From positions 248,001-312,000 of the forward strand of contig NZ_JARJBB010000006.1 in the NCBI RefSeq assembly GCF_029269835.1: a DNA stretch of 64,000 nucleotides, read 5' to 3'. Both the position numbers and the translations under genes were made by a program. The stretch is from Streptomyces tropicalis. Its GTDB lineage: Bacteria; Actinomycetota; Actinomycetes; Streptomycetales; Streptomycetaceae. Shown here one piece after another: positions 32,311-40,622 of the stretch (its first letter is position 1; each line of letters opens with the position of its first letter). Below the pieces are notes generated by a model that was not told where the DNA came from, searched no databases, and worked only from the letters and a program-made list of their open reading frames with translations.

Positions 32311-35103
32311 TCACCGGTGCGAGGTGAACTCCACCACCTGCTGGTAGGTGGGCCGGTTCTGCCAGCTGATCCGGCCGTGCTTGATGCCGCCCAGGGGGCG
32401 CTGGACGATCGAGTCCGCACACCACTGGTCGCCCGCCGCGCACTGGTCGTCGCCGGGGTAGACCTGGGCCGCGGTCCGGCCGGCCGCGTCCTTCAGCGTG
32501 CTGATCAGGAGGTCGCGGCAGGAGGTGAGGCTGCCGCCGCCGCAGTACTTCTGCGCCAGCGGGCCCCGCACGGTCTCACCGAGCACGGACCGGATGTCCT
32601 TGTCGACATAGCTCCACCAGCCGTACTGGAAGGAGCTTCCGGCGTGCGACCCGGTCGGGCCGTGCCCGGCCGACGGGGCCTCGTCGACGGGCAGGTTGTT
32701 CGTGATCGCGGTGTAGAGGTCGCTGCCGAGGCCCGGCTCGAACTCGGCCTTCACCAGCAGCGGCCACCAGGCGTCCAGGATCCGGATGGCGTCGGCGTCG
32801 GCGTAGGCGTGGGAGCCGGCCGAGGTCTCCGTGCGCCGGGCGCCCGCGGCGACCCAGGCCTGGAGCTTGTCCACGGCGGCCGCGGCGGTGGGGTCGCTCA
32901 CCGGGGAACTGGTGACGACCTTCAGCAGCTTCGGCAGCACGTCCTCGGCCCGCAGGTCGGCCAGTGCCGCGTCCGCCATCGCCGCGGTCAGCGACGCCCG
33001 GGTCACCCCGCCCGCCGCCACCAGCCGCTTCACGCGGTCCTCCAGGAGGTCGCCGCGGTGCACCGAGCCCTCGCCCCAGGGCGCGGAGGCGTAGTCGGCG
33101 GCCTGCTTGTTGTTCCAGGAGACGTAGTAGTCCTGGTCGACGGAGTTGGGGTGCTGGGCGGGCGGGGTGTACTCGGCCGTGTTCGTCGCCGGGTCCCAGC
33201 CCCGCCACTCGTAGGCCGGCCGGGCCCACACCGGGAGGTCGGCGTCCACGCCGGACGCGCGCACCGGGTTGTCGCCGCTGTTGTAGTACGCGGTGTGCCG
33301 GGAGTCGGCGTACAGCCAGTTGAAGGTGAAGTTGATGTGCTGCGCCGCGCTCTGGAAGTCCTGCGGGCCCTTGACGTAGTCCGGGTCGTTCAGCATCTGG
33401 AAGCCGACGATGGAGTCGACCTCGTGGAGGTAGGAGGAGCGCAGGGTGGTGTAGGCGACCTTCTTGCCGCCGACGGTCGCCCGGTACTGCACGGGACCGT
33501 ACTTGGTGCGCCACACGCGCATGGTGTAGGCGCCGGCGGCGGTGCCGTCGGCCACGGTCGGCGACCAGGAGTTCCGCTGCTCCACCTCGTCCATGGCCGT
33601 GCAGGTGCCGTGGTACAGGTAGTGGTGGTCGTCCTGGCAGAGCTCGACGGCGTAGGAGTCGATGATGTCCTGGCCGGAGGTCGTCGCACTCCAGGCGTAG
33701 TCCTGGCCGCGGCCCAGCTCGACGTACATGCTGAGGCCGGCGAAGGACGCGCCGCGGGCGCTGATCCCCGGCCCCTGGATCTCCTGGAGCATCAGCAGCT
33801 GCGGCGCGAAGTAGCCGGTCTGCGGGCCGAAGACGGCGACCGGGTGGCCGGACGCGGTGCTCCTGCCACCGACCACCAGGGCGTTGGACATGCCGCGCCG
33901 GGCCGAGCCGAGGGTGGCGCGGGCCGCGCCGGAGGAGACGCGGGTCGCGGCCGCGCCCGCCCCGGTGCCGCTGCGGTCGTAGACGAGCGGCTCCTGGACC
34001 ACCGAGCCCGGGTCGGGCAGTGCCTCGCCCTGCGGGTCGTCGGGCCTGGTGGCGTACGGGAAGCTCCGGCCGTCGTGGACGGTGAGGACCGCCTCGGGGT
34101 CGTTGCGCTCGCGGAAGGACTCCCAGACCTTGGTGCCCTCCGCCACGCCGTACTTGGACTGGGCGGCCAGCAGGGAGAGCGCGTTGTCGACCTCGCCGCC
34201 GCCGCCGGAGCCGAAGAGCGAGCCGATCACGGAGGCCAGTGCCACCAGGTCGGTGATCTTGAAGTGGTCGATGGTGCCGGCGTTGGTGATCGCGTTCTTG
34301 TGGCCGGTGAGCACGTACTCGCCGGGGAAGTAGCGGCCCGCGTCGGAGGCGTCGATGTAGGCGTTGACGCCGGCGAGGTAGGCGTTGGCGTCGTCGAGGG
34401 ACTGCCGGCCGCGGGCGCCGTTCTTCGCCACGGCGTTGTCGATCTGCGCCTGGAGGTCGGCCTCGGTGTACGGGGCGCTGCGGTAGAACTGCTGCTCCAG
34501 GCCCTGGTTGGCTGTCGCGCCGCCGGCGAAGGAGGTCAACTGGCCGCGCCCGACGTGCCGGAAGACGTCCATCAGCCACAGCCGGTCCTCGGCGGCGGCG
34601 TACCCGGCGCCGAACTCGGTGCCGTAGCGGGTCGTCCCCGTGATGTGCGGCACACCGGCCTTCCGGTCGCGGACGATCGTCACGTCGCTGCGCCCGGCGG
34701 GCCGCTCCGTGGAGGCGGCCTGGCCCGAAGGCACTCCGAAGGAGGCGTCGTTGAAGAAGTCGTTGATCTTGGCGTCGGTGAGTGCCGGGTAGCCCTTGGC
34801 CAGGCCGGCATAGGGTCCGAGCTGGTCCTCCGCATGGCCGGGCTGGGTGCCGAAGGCCTGGTTGAGGAGGATCTGCGCGAGGGTGGCGTTGCCGTTCTCG
34901 CCGGGCGGCAGGATGTCGGAGCACTGGCCGCCGCAGAGGTCGGCGCTCGCCGCGGCCGTGCGGCCCCCGGCGGCAACAGCCGGGGAAAAGGGCGACAAAA
35001 GACCGGCAATGAGGACGCATACGGAAGCGGACTTCAGGAACCCGATGTATCTGCGGGGAGTTCTCTCTCTGTCGAGCACGCGGGGTGGGGTGCACGGTGG
35101 CAT
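32311..35103 (-). CDS. Secreted penicillin acylase-family Ntn hydrolase
   Basis: 930 residues, exported by an N-terminal signal (FLKSASVCVLIAGLLSPF). The alpha-chain region (VRDRKAGVPHITGTTRYG, YAAAEDRLWLMDVFRH) and beta-chain are both present. The maturation point is GMSNALVVGG, where S406 becomes the N-terminal nucleophile; VWRTKYGPVQ and the beta-chain core follow. It is larger than typical penicillin G acylases (~850) through inserts near the N-terminus. Such Streptomyces enzymes cleave aculeacin-like lipopeptides, acyl-homoserine lactones or penicillin V. The ATG at 35103 has GGGAGGAG. Confidence 0.92.
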   Translation of the reverse strand: MPPCTPPRVLDRERTPRRYIGFLKSASVCVLIAGLLSPFSPAVAAGGRTAAASADLCGGQCSDILPPGENGNATLAQILLNQAFGTQPGHAEDQLGPYAGLAKGYPALTDAKINDFFNDASFGVPSGQAASTERPAGRSDVTIVRDRKAGVPHITGTTRYGTEFGAGYAAAEDRLWLMDVFRHVGRGQLTSFAGGATANQGLEQQFYRSAPYTEADLQAQIDNAVAKNGARGRQSLDDANAYLAGVNAYIDASDAGRYFPGEYVLTGHKNAITNAGTIDHFKITDLVALASVIGSLFGSGGGGEVDNALSLLAAQSKYGVAEGTKVWESFRERNDPEAVLTVHDGRSFPYATRPDDPQGEALPDPGSVVQEPLVYDRSGTGAGAAATRVSSGAARATLGSARRGMSNALVVGGRSTASGHPVAVFGPQTGYFAPQLLMLQEIQGPGISARGASFAGLSMYVELGRGQDYAWSATTSGQDIIDSYAVELCQDDHHYLYHGTCTAMDEVEQRNSWSPTVADGTAAGAYTMRVWRTKYGPVQYRATVGGKKVAYTTLRSSYLHEVDSIVGFQMLNDPDYVKGPQDFQSAAQHINFTFNWLYADSRHTAYYNSGDNPVRASGVDADLPVWARPAYEWRGWDPATNTAEYTPPAQHPNSVDQDYYVSWNNKQAADYASAPWGEGSVHRGDLLEDRVKRLVAAGGVTRASLTAAMADAALADLRAEDVLPKLLKVVTSSPVSDPTAAAAVDKLQAWVAAGARRTETSAGSHAYADADAIRILDAWWPLLVKAEFEPGLGSDLYTAITNNLPVDEAPSAGHGPTGSHAGSSFQYGWWSYVDKDIRSVLGETVRGPLAQKYCGGGSLTSCRDLLISTLKDAAGRTAAQVYPGDDQCAAGDQWCADSIVQRPLGGIKHGRISWQNRPTYQQVVEFTSHR

Positions 35104-35345
35104 GGCGGCTCCTCCCGACGGGGGTGGGGTGGCGGGACGTTACCGCCGGTATGGCCGAGTTGGAAGATGAACATGCGTCACTTTTTGGAGTCGCTGCGAG
35201 GAGGTCGGGCAGAAGGCGGGGTCATGGCGGGCATCGGAATACGGAGGGAGCCGAATCGGGTGTCGACACGTCTATTCGGCGACGTCCTTACGACGACGCC
35301 GAAGTGACCGCAGTACAGGTGCAGGTGTGACGGAGGTGCAGGACG

Positions 35346-35948
35346 ATGGCAGGTTTCCGGAGTCTGGCGAGACAGGTGAGGGACCCGCGGTGCGATCTGG
35401 CGCTGCGGCGCTACTCGTTGCGCAAGTGCCTTGAGAGGTTCGCCCCTTACGGGCACAGGGCGACCTGGGACCATCTGTGCTCCCGATGGGGCTTCGGCCC
35501 CGAGGACCGCTCCCCCGACCCGGCGCGGCTCGTGGCCGCACTGGACGAGCTGGAGCAGGCACGCACGGTCTGGCTGGGCTACGAGGTCGAGTTCGCCGAG
35601 CGGCGGCGGAAGGAGAAGCACGACGGGCTGCGCAGGCCGGGCAGCGTCGACGACTGGCACCGGCTCACCTGGGGCGGTTTCGGGGTCGCCTGGTGCGACG
35701 AACCCCGGGTCCACCCGGGCGGACCGCTCGCCGAGGTGCTGCGCCGGCTGATCAGCGCACTGGAGCGGGCGCCGGGCTCGACCTGCCCGGCGTGCGGCGG
35801 CGAGCGCCTGGTGTGGCGGTACGGCCTGGACCACGAGCCGTCGTCCGGGCCGGTCTGCACGGACTGCGGCATCCTGGTGCCGCGGCCCGTCCTGACCGCC
35901 GAGGCACTGGCGGGGTCCCGGCGCGGCCCCCTGCTGATCTCGGCCTGA
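35346..35948 (+). CDS. Hypothetical protein with C-terminal zinc ribbon
   Basis: 200-residue soluble protein common in Streptomyces but unnamed. The N-terminal part is charged and helical (LALRRYSLRKCLERFAPYGH, WDHLCSRWGF, RRKEKHDGLRRPG). Residues about 145-178 form a zinc-ribbon-like module, CPACG ... CTDCG, about 25 residues apart. It might bind nucleic acid or protein, but no function is recognised. The ATG at 35346 follows AGGACG. It is isolated, with a 242-bp upstream region and a hairpin downstream. Confidence 0.82.
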   Translation: MAGFRSLARQVRDPRCDLALRRYSLRKCLERFAPYGHRATWDHLCSRWGFGPEDRSPDPARLVAALDELEQARTVWLGYEVEFAERRRKEKHDGLRRPGSVDDWHRLTWGGFGVAWCDEPRVHPGGPLAEVLRRLISALERAPGSTCPACGGERLVWRYGLDHEPSSGPVCTDCGILVPRPVLTAEALAGSRRGPLLISA

Positions 35949-35959
35949 GCACACGGGGT

Positions 35960-35985
35960 GGGGGTGCGCCGCAGGCCGCACCCCC
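35960..35985 (+). terminator. Hairpin downstream of zinc-ribbon gene
   Basis: Stem GGGGGTGCG/CGCACCCCC with an eight-base loop that can pair further, starting 12 bp past the stop. Confidence 0.75.
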
Positions 35986-36178
35986 GTCCTCCCGGTCCCG
36001 GCCGGGCGGCGGGGACCATGGAGACATGCCGGTGCTGCAGGTCCGCCCGAACGGCGGCCGGAGCGCGGCCGCCCGCGCCCGGAGGCCGGCCGAGCCACCC
36101 GGGGCGGGGCGAGGGGCCCGCCCTCCGCATCAGGACGGGCCTTCCCCGACACGGAGGCGCATCGTGTCGACGGGCGGG

Positions 36179-36700
36179 TCAGTCGGCGGCCGGGGCCTCC
36201 GGACCGGCGCCGGGGGTGCCGCCGCGTCCCTGGTGCGCGGCGGGCGGGTGCTCGGCCATCAGGCGGGAGCCCGCCTGCCGTTCACCGAAGACGTCGTCGG
36301 GGTTGGAGAGCACGCAGCCCTCCAGGGACAGGCATCCGCAGCCGATGCAGTCGGTGAGGTGGTCCCGCAGCCGGTTGAGCTGCCGGATGCGCTCGTCCAG
36401 TTCCGCACGCCAGGCCTCGGACAGGCGCGCCCAGTCCTCGCGGGTGGGCGTCCGCTCCTCGGGCAGCCGGGCGAGTGCCTCCCGGATCGTGGCCAGCGGG
36501 ATCCCGACGCGCTGCGCGGCCCGGACGAAGGCGACCCGGCGCAGGGTGTCGCGGGTGTAGCGGCGCTGGTTGCCCGCCGTGCGGCTGCTCCTGATCAGCC
36601 CCTTGGCCTCGTAGAAGTGCAGGGCGGACACGGCGGCGCCGCTGCGCGCGGACAGCTGGCCGACCGTCAGTTCGTGGACCTTCTCCGGAATCTGGGGCAC
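36179..36700 (-). CDS. soxR: Redox-sensing MerR-family regulator SoxR
   Basis: 173 residues. MerR winged helix at the N-terminus (LTVGQLSARSGAAVSALHFY), a dimerisation helix, and the [2Fe-2S] motif C118-x2-C121-x-C123-x5-C129 in CIGCGCLSLEGC. In Streptomyces, SoxR is oxidised by redox-active antibiotics and activates a few export and reductase genes. The GTG at 36700 fits a leaderless transcript with TAGGCT at 36713-36708 on the minus strand. A MITE begins exactly at that box, so the upstream promoter half is element-derived. The C-tail after the cluster is long and Ala/Pro-rich. Confidence 0.93.
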   Translation of the reverse strand: MPQIPEKVHELTVGQLSARSGAAVSALHFYEAKGLIRSSRTAGNQRRYTRDTLRRVAFVRAAQRVGIPLATIREALARLPEERTPTREDWARLSEAWRAELDERIRQLNRLRDHLTDCIGCGCLSLEGCVLSNPDDVFGERQAGSRLMAEHPPAAHQGRGGTPGAGPEAPAAD

Positions 36701-36712
36701 CGTGCCGAGCCT

Positions 36713-36876
36713 AAGGGCTGTCCCGCGATCCCCGGTGGATCAGCGCACGGCGTCAGATGCGGTGCGTCGCAAGGCGGAGGGTCGTCCCCGTACTGGGCGC
36801 ATTCGGGCGATCCGACAACGCGGCGAGGTGCCGTGGCCGCCGTCGTGCGCCCGCCGGGGATTGCGGGACAGCCCTT
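36713..36876. mobile_element. MITE with 23-bp terminal inverted repeats
   Basis: 164-bp element bounded by 23-bp inverted repeats (36713-36735 and 36854-36876) with a single mismatch; both begin AAGGGCTGTCCCGC from their outer end. There is no coding capacity. The interior has a diverged relative at 11402-11492. The ends resemble IS5-family/IS427-group termini, so an IS5-type transposase may have mobilised it. It lies between soxR and the MaoC gene. Target duplication is not clear. Confidence 0.8.
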
Positions 36877-36928
36877 GGCGGCCGAGGTCCGGCCGGGTCC
36901 GTTGACAGGGCCCGCCCGCCCGACCATG

Positions 36929-36944
36929 CTAAGCAGTTGCTTAG
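36929..36944. promoter_or_regulatory. TetR operator before MaoC gene
   Basis: Perfect palindrome CTAAGCA-GT-TGCTTAG, about 62 bp before the ATG at 37006. Its arms match the imperfect palindrome upstream of the TetR gene (38198-38211), so that regulator is the likely ligand. Confidence 0.7.
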
Positions 36945-37005
36945 ACTAGGGCGTGCGGGCGACTCAGACACCGCACACGACCGAGCAACGCGAGAGGCCG
37001 GGCAC

Positions 37006-37467
37006 ATGGCAGAGCCGAGGATCTTCACGTCCGCCGACGAGCTGAAGGCGGCGGTGGGCGAGCAGCTGGGGCACACCGACTGGCTCGAGGTCGACCAGAA
37101 GCGGATCGACCTGTTCGCGGAGGCGACCGGCGACCACCAGTGGATCCACGTCGACCCGGAGAAGGCCGCGCAGGGCCCGTTCGGCACGACGATCGCGCAC
37201 GGCTACCTGACCCTGTCGCTGCTCCCGCTCTTCGGTCCGCAGCTGATGGCGGTCGAGGGCGTGCGGATGGGCGTCAACTACGGCACCAACAAGGTCCGCT
37301 TCCCCGCCCCCGTCCCGGTCGGCTCCCGGCTGCGGGCGACCGCGGTGATCACGGGCGTCGAGGACGTGAAGGGCGGCCTCCAGGTGAGCGTGGCCTTCAC
37401 CGTGGAGCGCGAGGGCGGCGACAAGCCGGTCTGCGTCGCGGAGTCGGTGGCGCGGTACTACGTGTAG
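37006..37467 (+). CDS. MaoC-like (R)-enoyl-CoA hydratase
   Basis: 153-residue hot-dog-fold hydratase. The catalytic Asp-His motif is in ATGDHQWIHVDPEKA (about 40-54), followed by the conserved FGTTIAHGYLTLSLLP and a second strand set MGVNYGTNKVRFPAPVPVG. It hydrates trans-2-enoyl-CoA to (R)-3-hydroxyacyl-CoA, in fatty acid breakdown or PHA supply. ATG at 37006 follows GAGAGG. It is convergent with the TetR gene that probably controls it. Confidence 0.93.
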   Translation: MAEPRIFTSADELKAAVGEQLGHTDWLEVDQKRIDLFAEATGDHQWIHVDPEKAAQGPFGTTIAHGYLTLSLLPLFGPQLMAVEGVRMGVNYGTNKVRFPAPVPVGSRLRATAVITGVEDVKGGLQVSVAFTVEREGGDKPVCVAESVARYYV

Positions 37468-37481
37468 GCGCGGCGCCGGTG

Positions 37482-37518
37482 CCCCGCCGTCCGCCCGGGG
37501 TGCGGGCGGACGGCGGGG
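37482..37518. terminator. Bidirectional hairpin between convergent genes
   Basis: Perfect 15-bp stem CCCCGCCGTCCGCCC/GGGCGGACGGCGGGG with a seven-base loop between MaoC and TetR genes. Confidence 0.85.
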
Positions 37519-37528
37519 CTCGGCGGAA

Positions 37529-38152
37529 TCAGCGCCCCGCGCCCACCATCCGCAGGACGAGGCCGGCGTAGAGTTCGCCGACCTCCTCCGGGGTGCGGGG
37601 GCCGTCGACGTTGAACCAGCGGGCGACGTCGATGCACAGCGAGAGCACGGCGAGCGTGGTCCCCTGCACGTCGGCCACGTCGAACTCGCCGGACGCCACG
37701 CCGTCCTCGACGATCCCGCGGACCTCCGCGTCCACCCGGCGGCGCAGCGCGAGGATCTCGGCGCGGGCGTCCGGGCCCAGCGAGTCCAGCTCGTACTGCA
37801 CGACGCGCGCGGTGGTGCGCCCGCCGGCGTGCCAGCGGACGAAGGAGCTGACGGCGTCGGCGAGCCGCTCGGTCGCGCTGCCCTCGCGCCGGGCCGCCAC
37901 GCGCAGGATCTCCAGCGCCTTCTCGTGACCGATCCGGCTGATCCGGTGGAGGAGTTCCTCCTTGGTCTTGTAGTGGATGTAGAGCGCGGCCGGGCTCATG
38001 CCGGCGCGGCCCGCGATGTCGCGGGTCGTGGTCGCGTGGTAGCCCCGCTCGGCGAATGCCTCCACGGCGGCCACGAGCAGTCGCCGGGCCGCGTCGGGCG
38101 TGACCTCGCCCCATGGCTGCGCCTCGCCGGCCGTCTCCTCCGCCGTCGTCAT
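37529..38152 (-). CDS. TetR-family regulator (MaoC circuit)
   Basis: 207 residues. The helix-turn-helix (about 20-65) reads AFAERGYHATTTRDIAGRAG then MSPAALYIHYKTKEELLHRI; the C-terminal domain (VVQYELDSLGPDAR, DVARWFNVDGPRTPEEVG) is a typical ligand pocket of fatty-acid-type TetRs. The ATG at 38152 is preferred over an adjoining GTG at 38155 because GGGGCGA lies at better spacing. A palindrome matching that before MaoC lies 46 bp upstream, indicating autoregulation and control of MaoC. Confidence 0.9.
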   Translation of the reverse strand: MTTAEETAGEAQPWGEVTPDAARRLLVAAVEAFAERGYHATTTRDIAGRAGMSPAALYIHYKTKEELLHRISRIGHEKALEILRVAARREGSATERLADAVSSFVRWHAGGRTTARVVQYELDSLGPDARAEILALRRRVDAEVRGIVEDGVASGEFDVADVQGTTLAVLSLCIDVARWFNVDGPRTPEEVGELYAGLVLRMVGAGR

Positions 38153-38197
38153 CACTCGCCCCTCTCTCCGTCAGGGGCACCACCATACCGCCGAAGG

Positions 38198-38211
38198 TGA
38201 GCGCTCGCTTA
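38198..38211. promoter_or_regulatory. TetR operator at the regulator's own promoter
   Basis: TGAGCG-CT-CGCTTA, an imperfect palindrome with the same arm pattern (TAAGCx/xGCTTA) as CTAAGCAGTTGCTTAG at 36929. It is 46 bp upstream of the leftward TetR ATG. Confidence 0.6.
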
Positions 38212-38241
38212 GCGCGGACCGCCGGACGGGGGACGGCAACG

Positions 38242-38529
38242 TCAGAGCTTCTCGAAGGGGTCGTGCTCCGCGAGGAGCTTCTCCAGGCGGGCCTGGTCGA
38301 CCCGGCTGACGATCTGCCCCGCCTCCTGGCGGTCGCGGATCACCTTGGCGAGGGTGAAGGCGGAGGTGACGAGGTACAGCACCGCGATGGCCAGGAAGGC
38401 CCGCACCCAGGCGTCCGCCTGCAGGCGGAAGATGCCGATCGCGGTCGCGGCCATGGCCACCGCGAAGGAGGCGACCGCCTGCCCGTAGTAGGCCGCGGTG
38501 TTCTGCTGCTTGACCGGTGTCTCACTCAT
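38242..38529 (-). CDS. YiaA/YiaB-family two-helix membrane protein
   Basis: 95 residues with two membrane helices: AYYGQAVASFAVAMAATAIG then a second in WVRAFLAIAVLYLVTSAFTL. This is the YiaA/YiaB two-helix domain, of unknown function and often linked to stress. A charged C-tail (RDRQEAGQIVSRVDQARLEK) is cytosolic. The ATG at 38529 is chosen by the family's usual short N-terminus (SETPVKQQN); an upstream ATG is less likely. It stands alone. Confidence 0.85.
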   Translation of the reverse strand: MSETPVKQQNTAAYYGQAVASFAVAMAATAIGIFRLQADAWVRAFLAIAVLYLVTSAFTLAKVIRDRQEAGQIVSRVDQARLEKLLAEHDPFEKL

Positions 38530-38633
38530 GGGATCAGCTTCGGCGCGCACACCGGCCCCCACATCCGCGCGCGTACTCAGACGACGTACTCAGCCGCGCC
38601 GCGAGCGGGCCCCGCGCCCGGAGGCGGGACTCC

Positions 38634-39785
38634 TCAGAACGCGGAGACCCCGGTGAGCGCGCGGCCGATGACCAGTTTCTGGATCTGGCTGGTGCCCTCG
38701 TAGAGGGTCATCACCCGGGCGTCGCGCAGCAGTTTGCCGACGGGGTACTCGTCGATGTAGCCGTAGCCGCCGAAGACCTGCAGGGCGTTGTTGGCGGCGC
38801 GCACCGCGGCCTCGGACGCGAAGAGCTTGGCCTTGGAGGACTCCACCGCGAAGGGCTCCCCGCGGTCGATCAGGTCGGCGACCCGCCAGGTCAGCAGCCG
38901 GGCGGCGTCCACGTCGACGGCGATGTCGCTGATCAGCTCCTGGACGAGCTGGTGGTGCGCGATGGGCCGGCCGAACTGCTCCCGCTCCCCCGCGTACCCG
39001 ACCGCCGCGTCCAGGGCGGCCTGGGCTATGCCGACACAGCCCGCCGCCACCGACATGCGGCCCTTGGCGAGGGCGGACATGGCCACGGAGAAGCCCTTGC
39101 CCTCGGGCGCCAGCAGCGCCGACGCGGGCACGCGGACGTCCTCCAGGACCAGCTCGGCGGTGGCCTGGCCGCGCAGGCCGAGCTTGCCGTGGATGGTGCG
39201 GCGGGTCAGGCCGGGCGTGTCGGCGGGGACCAGGAAGGCGGAGACTCCACGGTGGCCGGGGTCGTCCGTGGAGCGGGCGAAGAGCAGCACGACGTCGGCC
39301 CAGGTGCCGTTGGTGATGAACATCTTGGTGCCGTTGAGCACCCAGGAGTCGCCCTCGCGCACCGCGCGGGTGGCGAGGCTGCCGGCGTCGGACCCGGTGC
39401 CCGGCTCGGTCAGCCCGAAGCAGCCGACCAGCTCCCCGGAGGTCAGGCCCGGCAGCCAGCGGCGGCGCTGCTCCTCGCTGCCCCACGCGGCGATGGTCTT
39501 GGCCACCAGGCCGAGCGAGACGGAGACGATGCCGCGCACGGAGGAGTCGCCCCGGCCCAGCTCCTCGGTCACCAGGCAGTAGGAGAGGTGGTCGCCGCCC
39601 GAGCCGCCGTACTCCTCGCCGACGGTCAGCCCGAGGAAGCCGACCGCGCCGAGCTTCTTCACGATCGCCCGGTCGACCTCCTCGGCGCGGTCCCAGGCCA
39701 CCACGTGGGGGGTGATCTCGCGCTCGACGAAGTCCCGCGCCAGCCGGCGGACGGCGCTCTGCTCCTCGCTGAGCCCGAGGTTCAT
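38634..39785 (-). CDS. Acyl-CoA dehydrogenase
   Basis: 383-residue FAD enzyme of standard length. Motifs: CFGLTEPGTGSDAGSLATRA, FITNGTWADVVLLFAR, ERxQFGRPIAHHQLVQ region, QVFGGYGYIDEYPV, and the catalytic glutamate E363 in LYEGTSQIQKLVIGR. It performs alpha,beta-dehydrogenation of acyl-CoA with electrons to ETF. It is divergent from the TetR gene across a 26-bp dyad, so the regulator probably controls it. Substrate length is unknown. Confidence 0.95.
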   Translation of the reverse strand: MNLGLSEEQSAVRRLARDFVEREITPHVVAWDRAEEVDRAIVKKLGAVGFLGLTVGEEYGGSGGDHLSYCLVTEELGRGDSSVRGIVSVSLGLVAKTIAAWGSEEQRRRWLPGLTSGELVGCFGLTEPGTGSDAGSLATRAVREGDSWVLNGTKMFITNGTWADVVLLFARSTDDPGHRGVSAFLVPADTPGLTRRTIHGKLGLRGQATAELVLEDVRVPASALLAPEGKGFSVAMSALAKGRMSVAAGCVGIAQAALDAAVGYAGEREQFGRPIAHHQLVQELISDIAVDVDAARLLTWRVADLIDRGEPFAVESSKAKLFASEAAVRAANNALQVFGGYGYIDEYPVGKLLRDARVMTLYEGTSQIQKLVIGRALTGVSAF

Positions 39786-39825
39786 GACGGATCACCCCAC
39801 ATGTGACGGACCGGGCCGGCCGGGC

Positions 39826-39851
39826 CTTTAATTAGCACTGCTAGTTTAAAG
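39826..39851. promoter_or_regulatory. TetR operator between acyl-CoA dehydrogenase and TetR genes
   Basis: A 26-bp A/T-rich dyad has outer arms CTTTAA/TTAAAG and inner arms TAGCA/TGCTA. On the minus strand it includes AAACTAGC, shared with the palindrome at 44242. It overlaps the region just upstream of TACTAT (39861-39866), the probable -10 of the leaderless TetR transcript. Confidence 0.7.
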
Positions 39852-39873
39852 CTGCAGCCCTACTATGTGCGCC

Positions 39874-40515
39874 ATGGCCCGACCGCGCAAGCCCCTCCTC
39901 AGCACCGACCGGATCGTCGCGACGGCACGGGCCCTCGTCGACGCGGAGGGCCTGGCGGCCGTCTCCACCCGGCGGCTGGCCGCGGAGCTCGGAGTGAGCG
40001 GGCCCTCGCTCTACAACCACTTCCGCACCAAGGACGAGATCCTGGAGGCGGTCGCGGACTCGGTGAGCGCCCAGGTCGACCTGGCGATGTTCGAGGACGC
40101 CCGGGACTGGCGCACCGCGCTGCACGACTGGGCGCTCTCCTACCGGGCCGCCCTGCGCGACCACCCGAACATCGTCCCGGTCCTCGCCCGCGGCCCCGGC
40201 CGCCGCCCGGCCGCGCTGCGCCTGGCCGACGCGGTGTACGGCGCGATGGTGGACGCGGGCTGGCCGCCCGCGCAGGCCACCTCGATCGGCGCCCTGATGC
40301 GGTACTTCGTCATGGGGTCGGCGCTCGGTTCCTTCGCCGGCGGCTTCGTGGGCGACGCCGGCGCCTACGACCCCGCCGACTACCCGCACCTCGGCCAGGC
40401 GCACCTGCTGGCCGAGCAGCAGGAGAAGATCGACGAGCGCGCCTTCGAGACGGGGCTGACCGCGTTGCTGGACGGGCTGGCGGAGCAGTACGGGCGGGTG
40501 GCCCGCCCGTCGTAG
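39874..40515 (+). CDS. TetR-family regulator (dehydrogenase circuit)
   Basis: 213 residues. HTH: TDRIVATARALVDAEGLAAV then STRRLAAELGVSGPSLYNHF; the C-terminal half resembles TetR_C_1-like ligand domains (NIVPVLARGPGRRPAALRLA). The start at 39874 is preferred because TACTAT ends eight bases upstream, giving a leaderless mRNA; ATG 39865 overlaps that -10 and is unlikely. It is divergent from an acyl-CoA dehydrogenase and shares an operator motif with the aldehyde dehydrogenase operon at 44.2 kb. Confidence 0.9.
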   Translation: MARPRKPLLSTDRIVATARALVDAEGLAAVSTRRLAAELGVSGPSLYNHFRTKDEILEAVADSVSAQVDLAMFEDARDWRTALHDWALSYRAALRDHPNIVPVLARGPGRRPAALRLADAVYGAMVDAGWPPAQATSIGALMRYFVMGSALGSFAGGFVGDAGAYDPADYPHLGQAHLLAEQQEKIDERAFETGLTALLDGLAEQYGRVARPS

Positions 40516-40622
40516 ACCGCCGCCGCTCCGCCCGCCCCCGCCCGGTGGGCCGCAGGCCGGCCCGAAGGCCATGTCCGAAACCCGCGAGACCCGCCCGCCG
40601 CCGCCCCCGTAGCCTCGGACGC

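Noticed and set aside
32317..35307. Long + strand frame antisense to the penicillin acylase gene
   Set aside because: Same shadow effect; the minus strand gives a complete acylase with signal peptide and active-site motif.
36011..36178. Possible small + strand gene starting near 36026 before the soxR end
   Set aside because: No ribosome-binding site, Ala/Arg/Pro-rich shadow translation and no family pattern.
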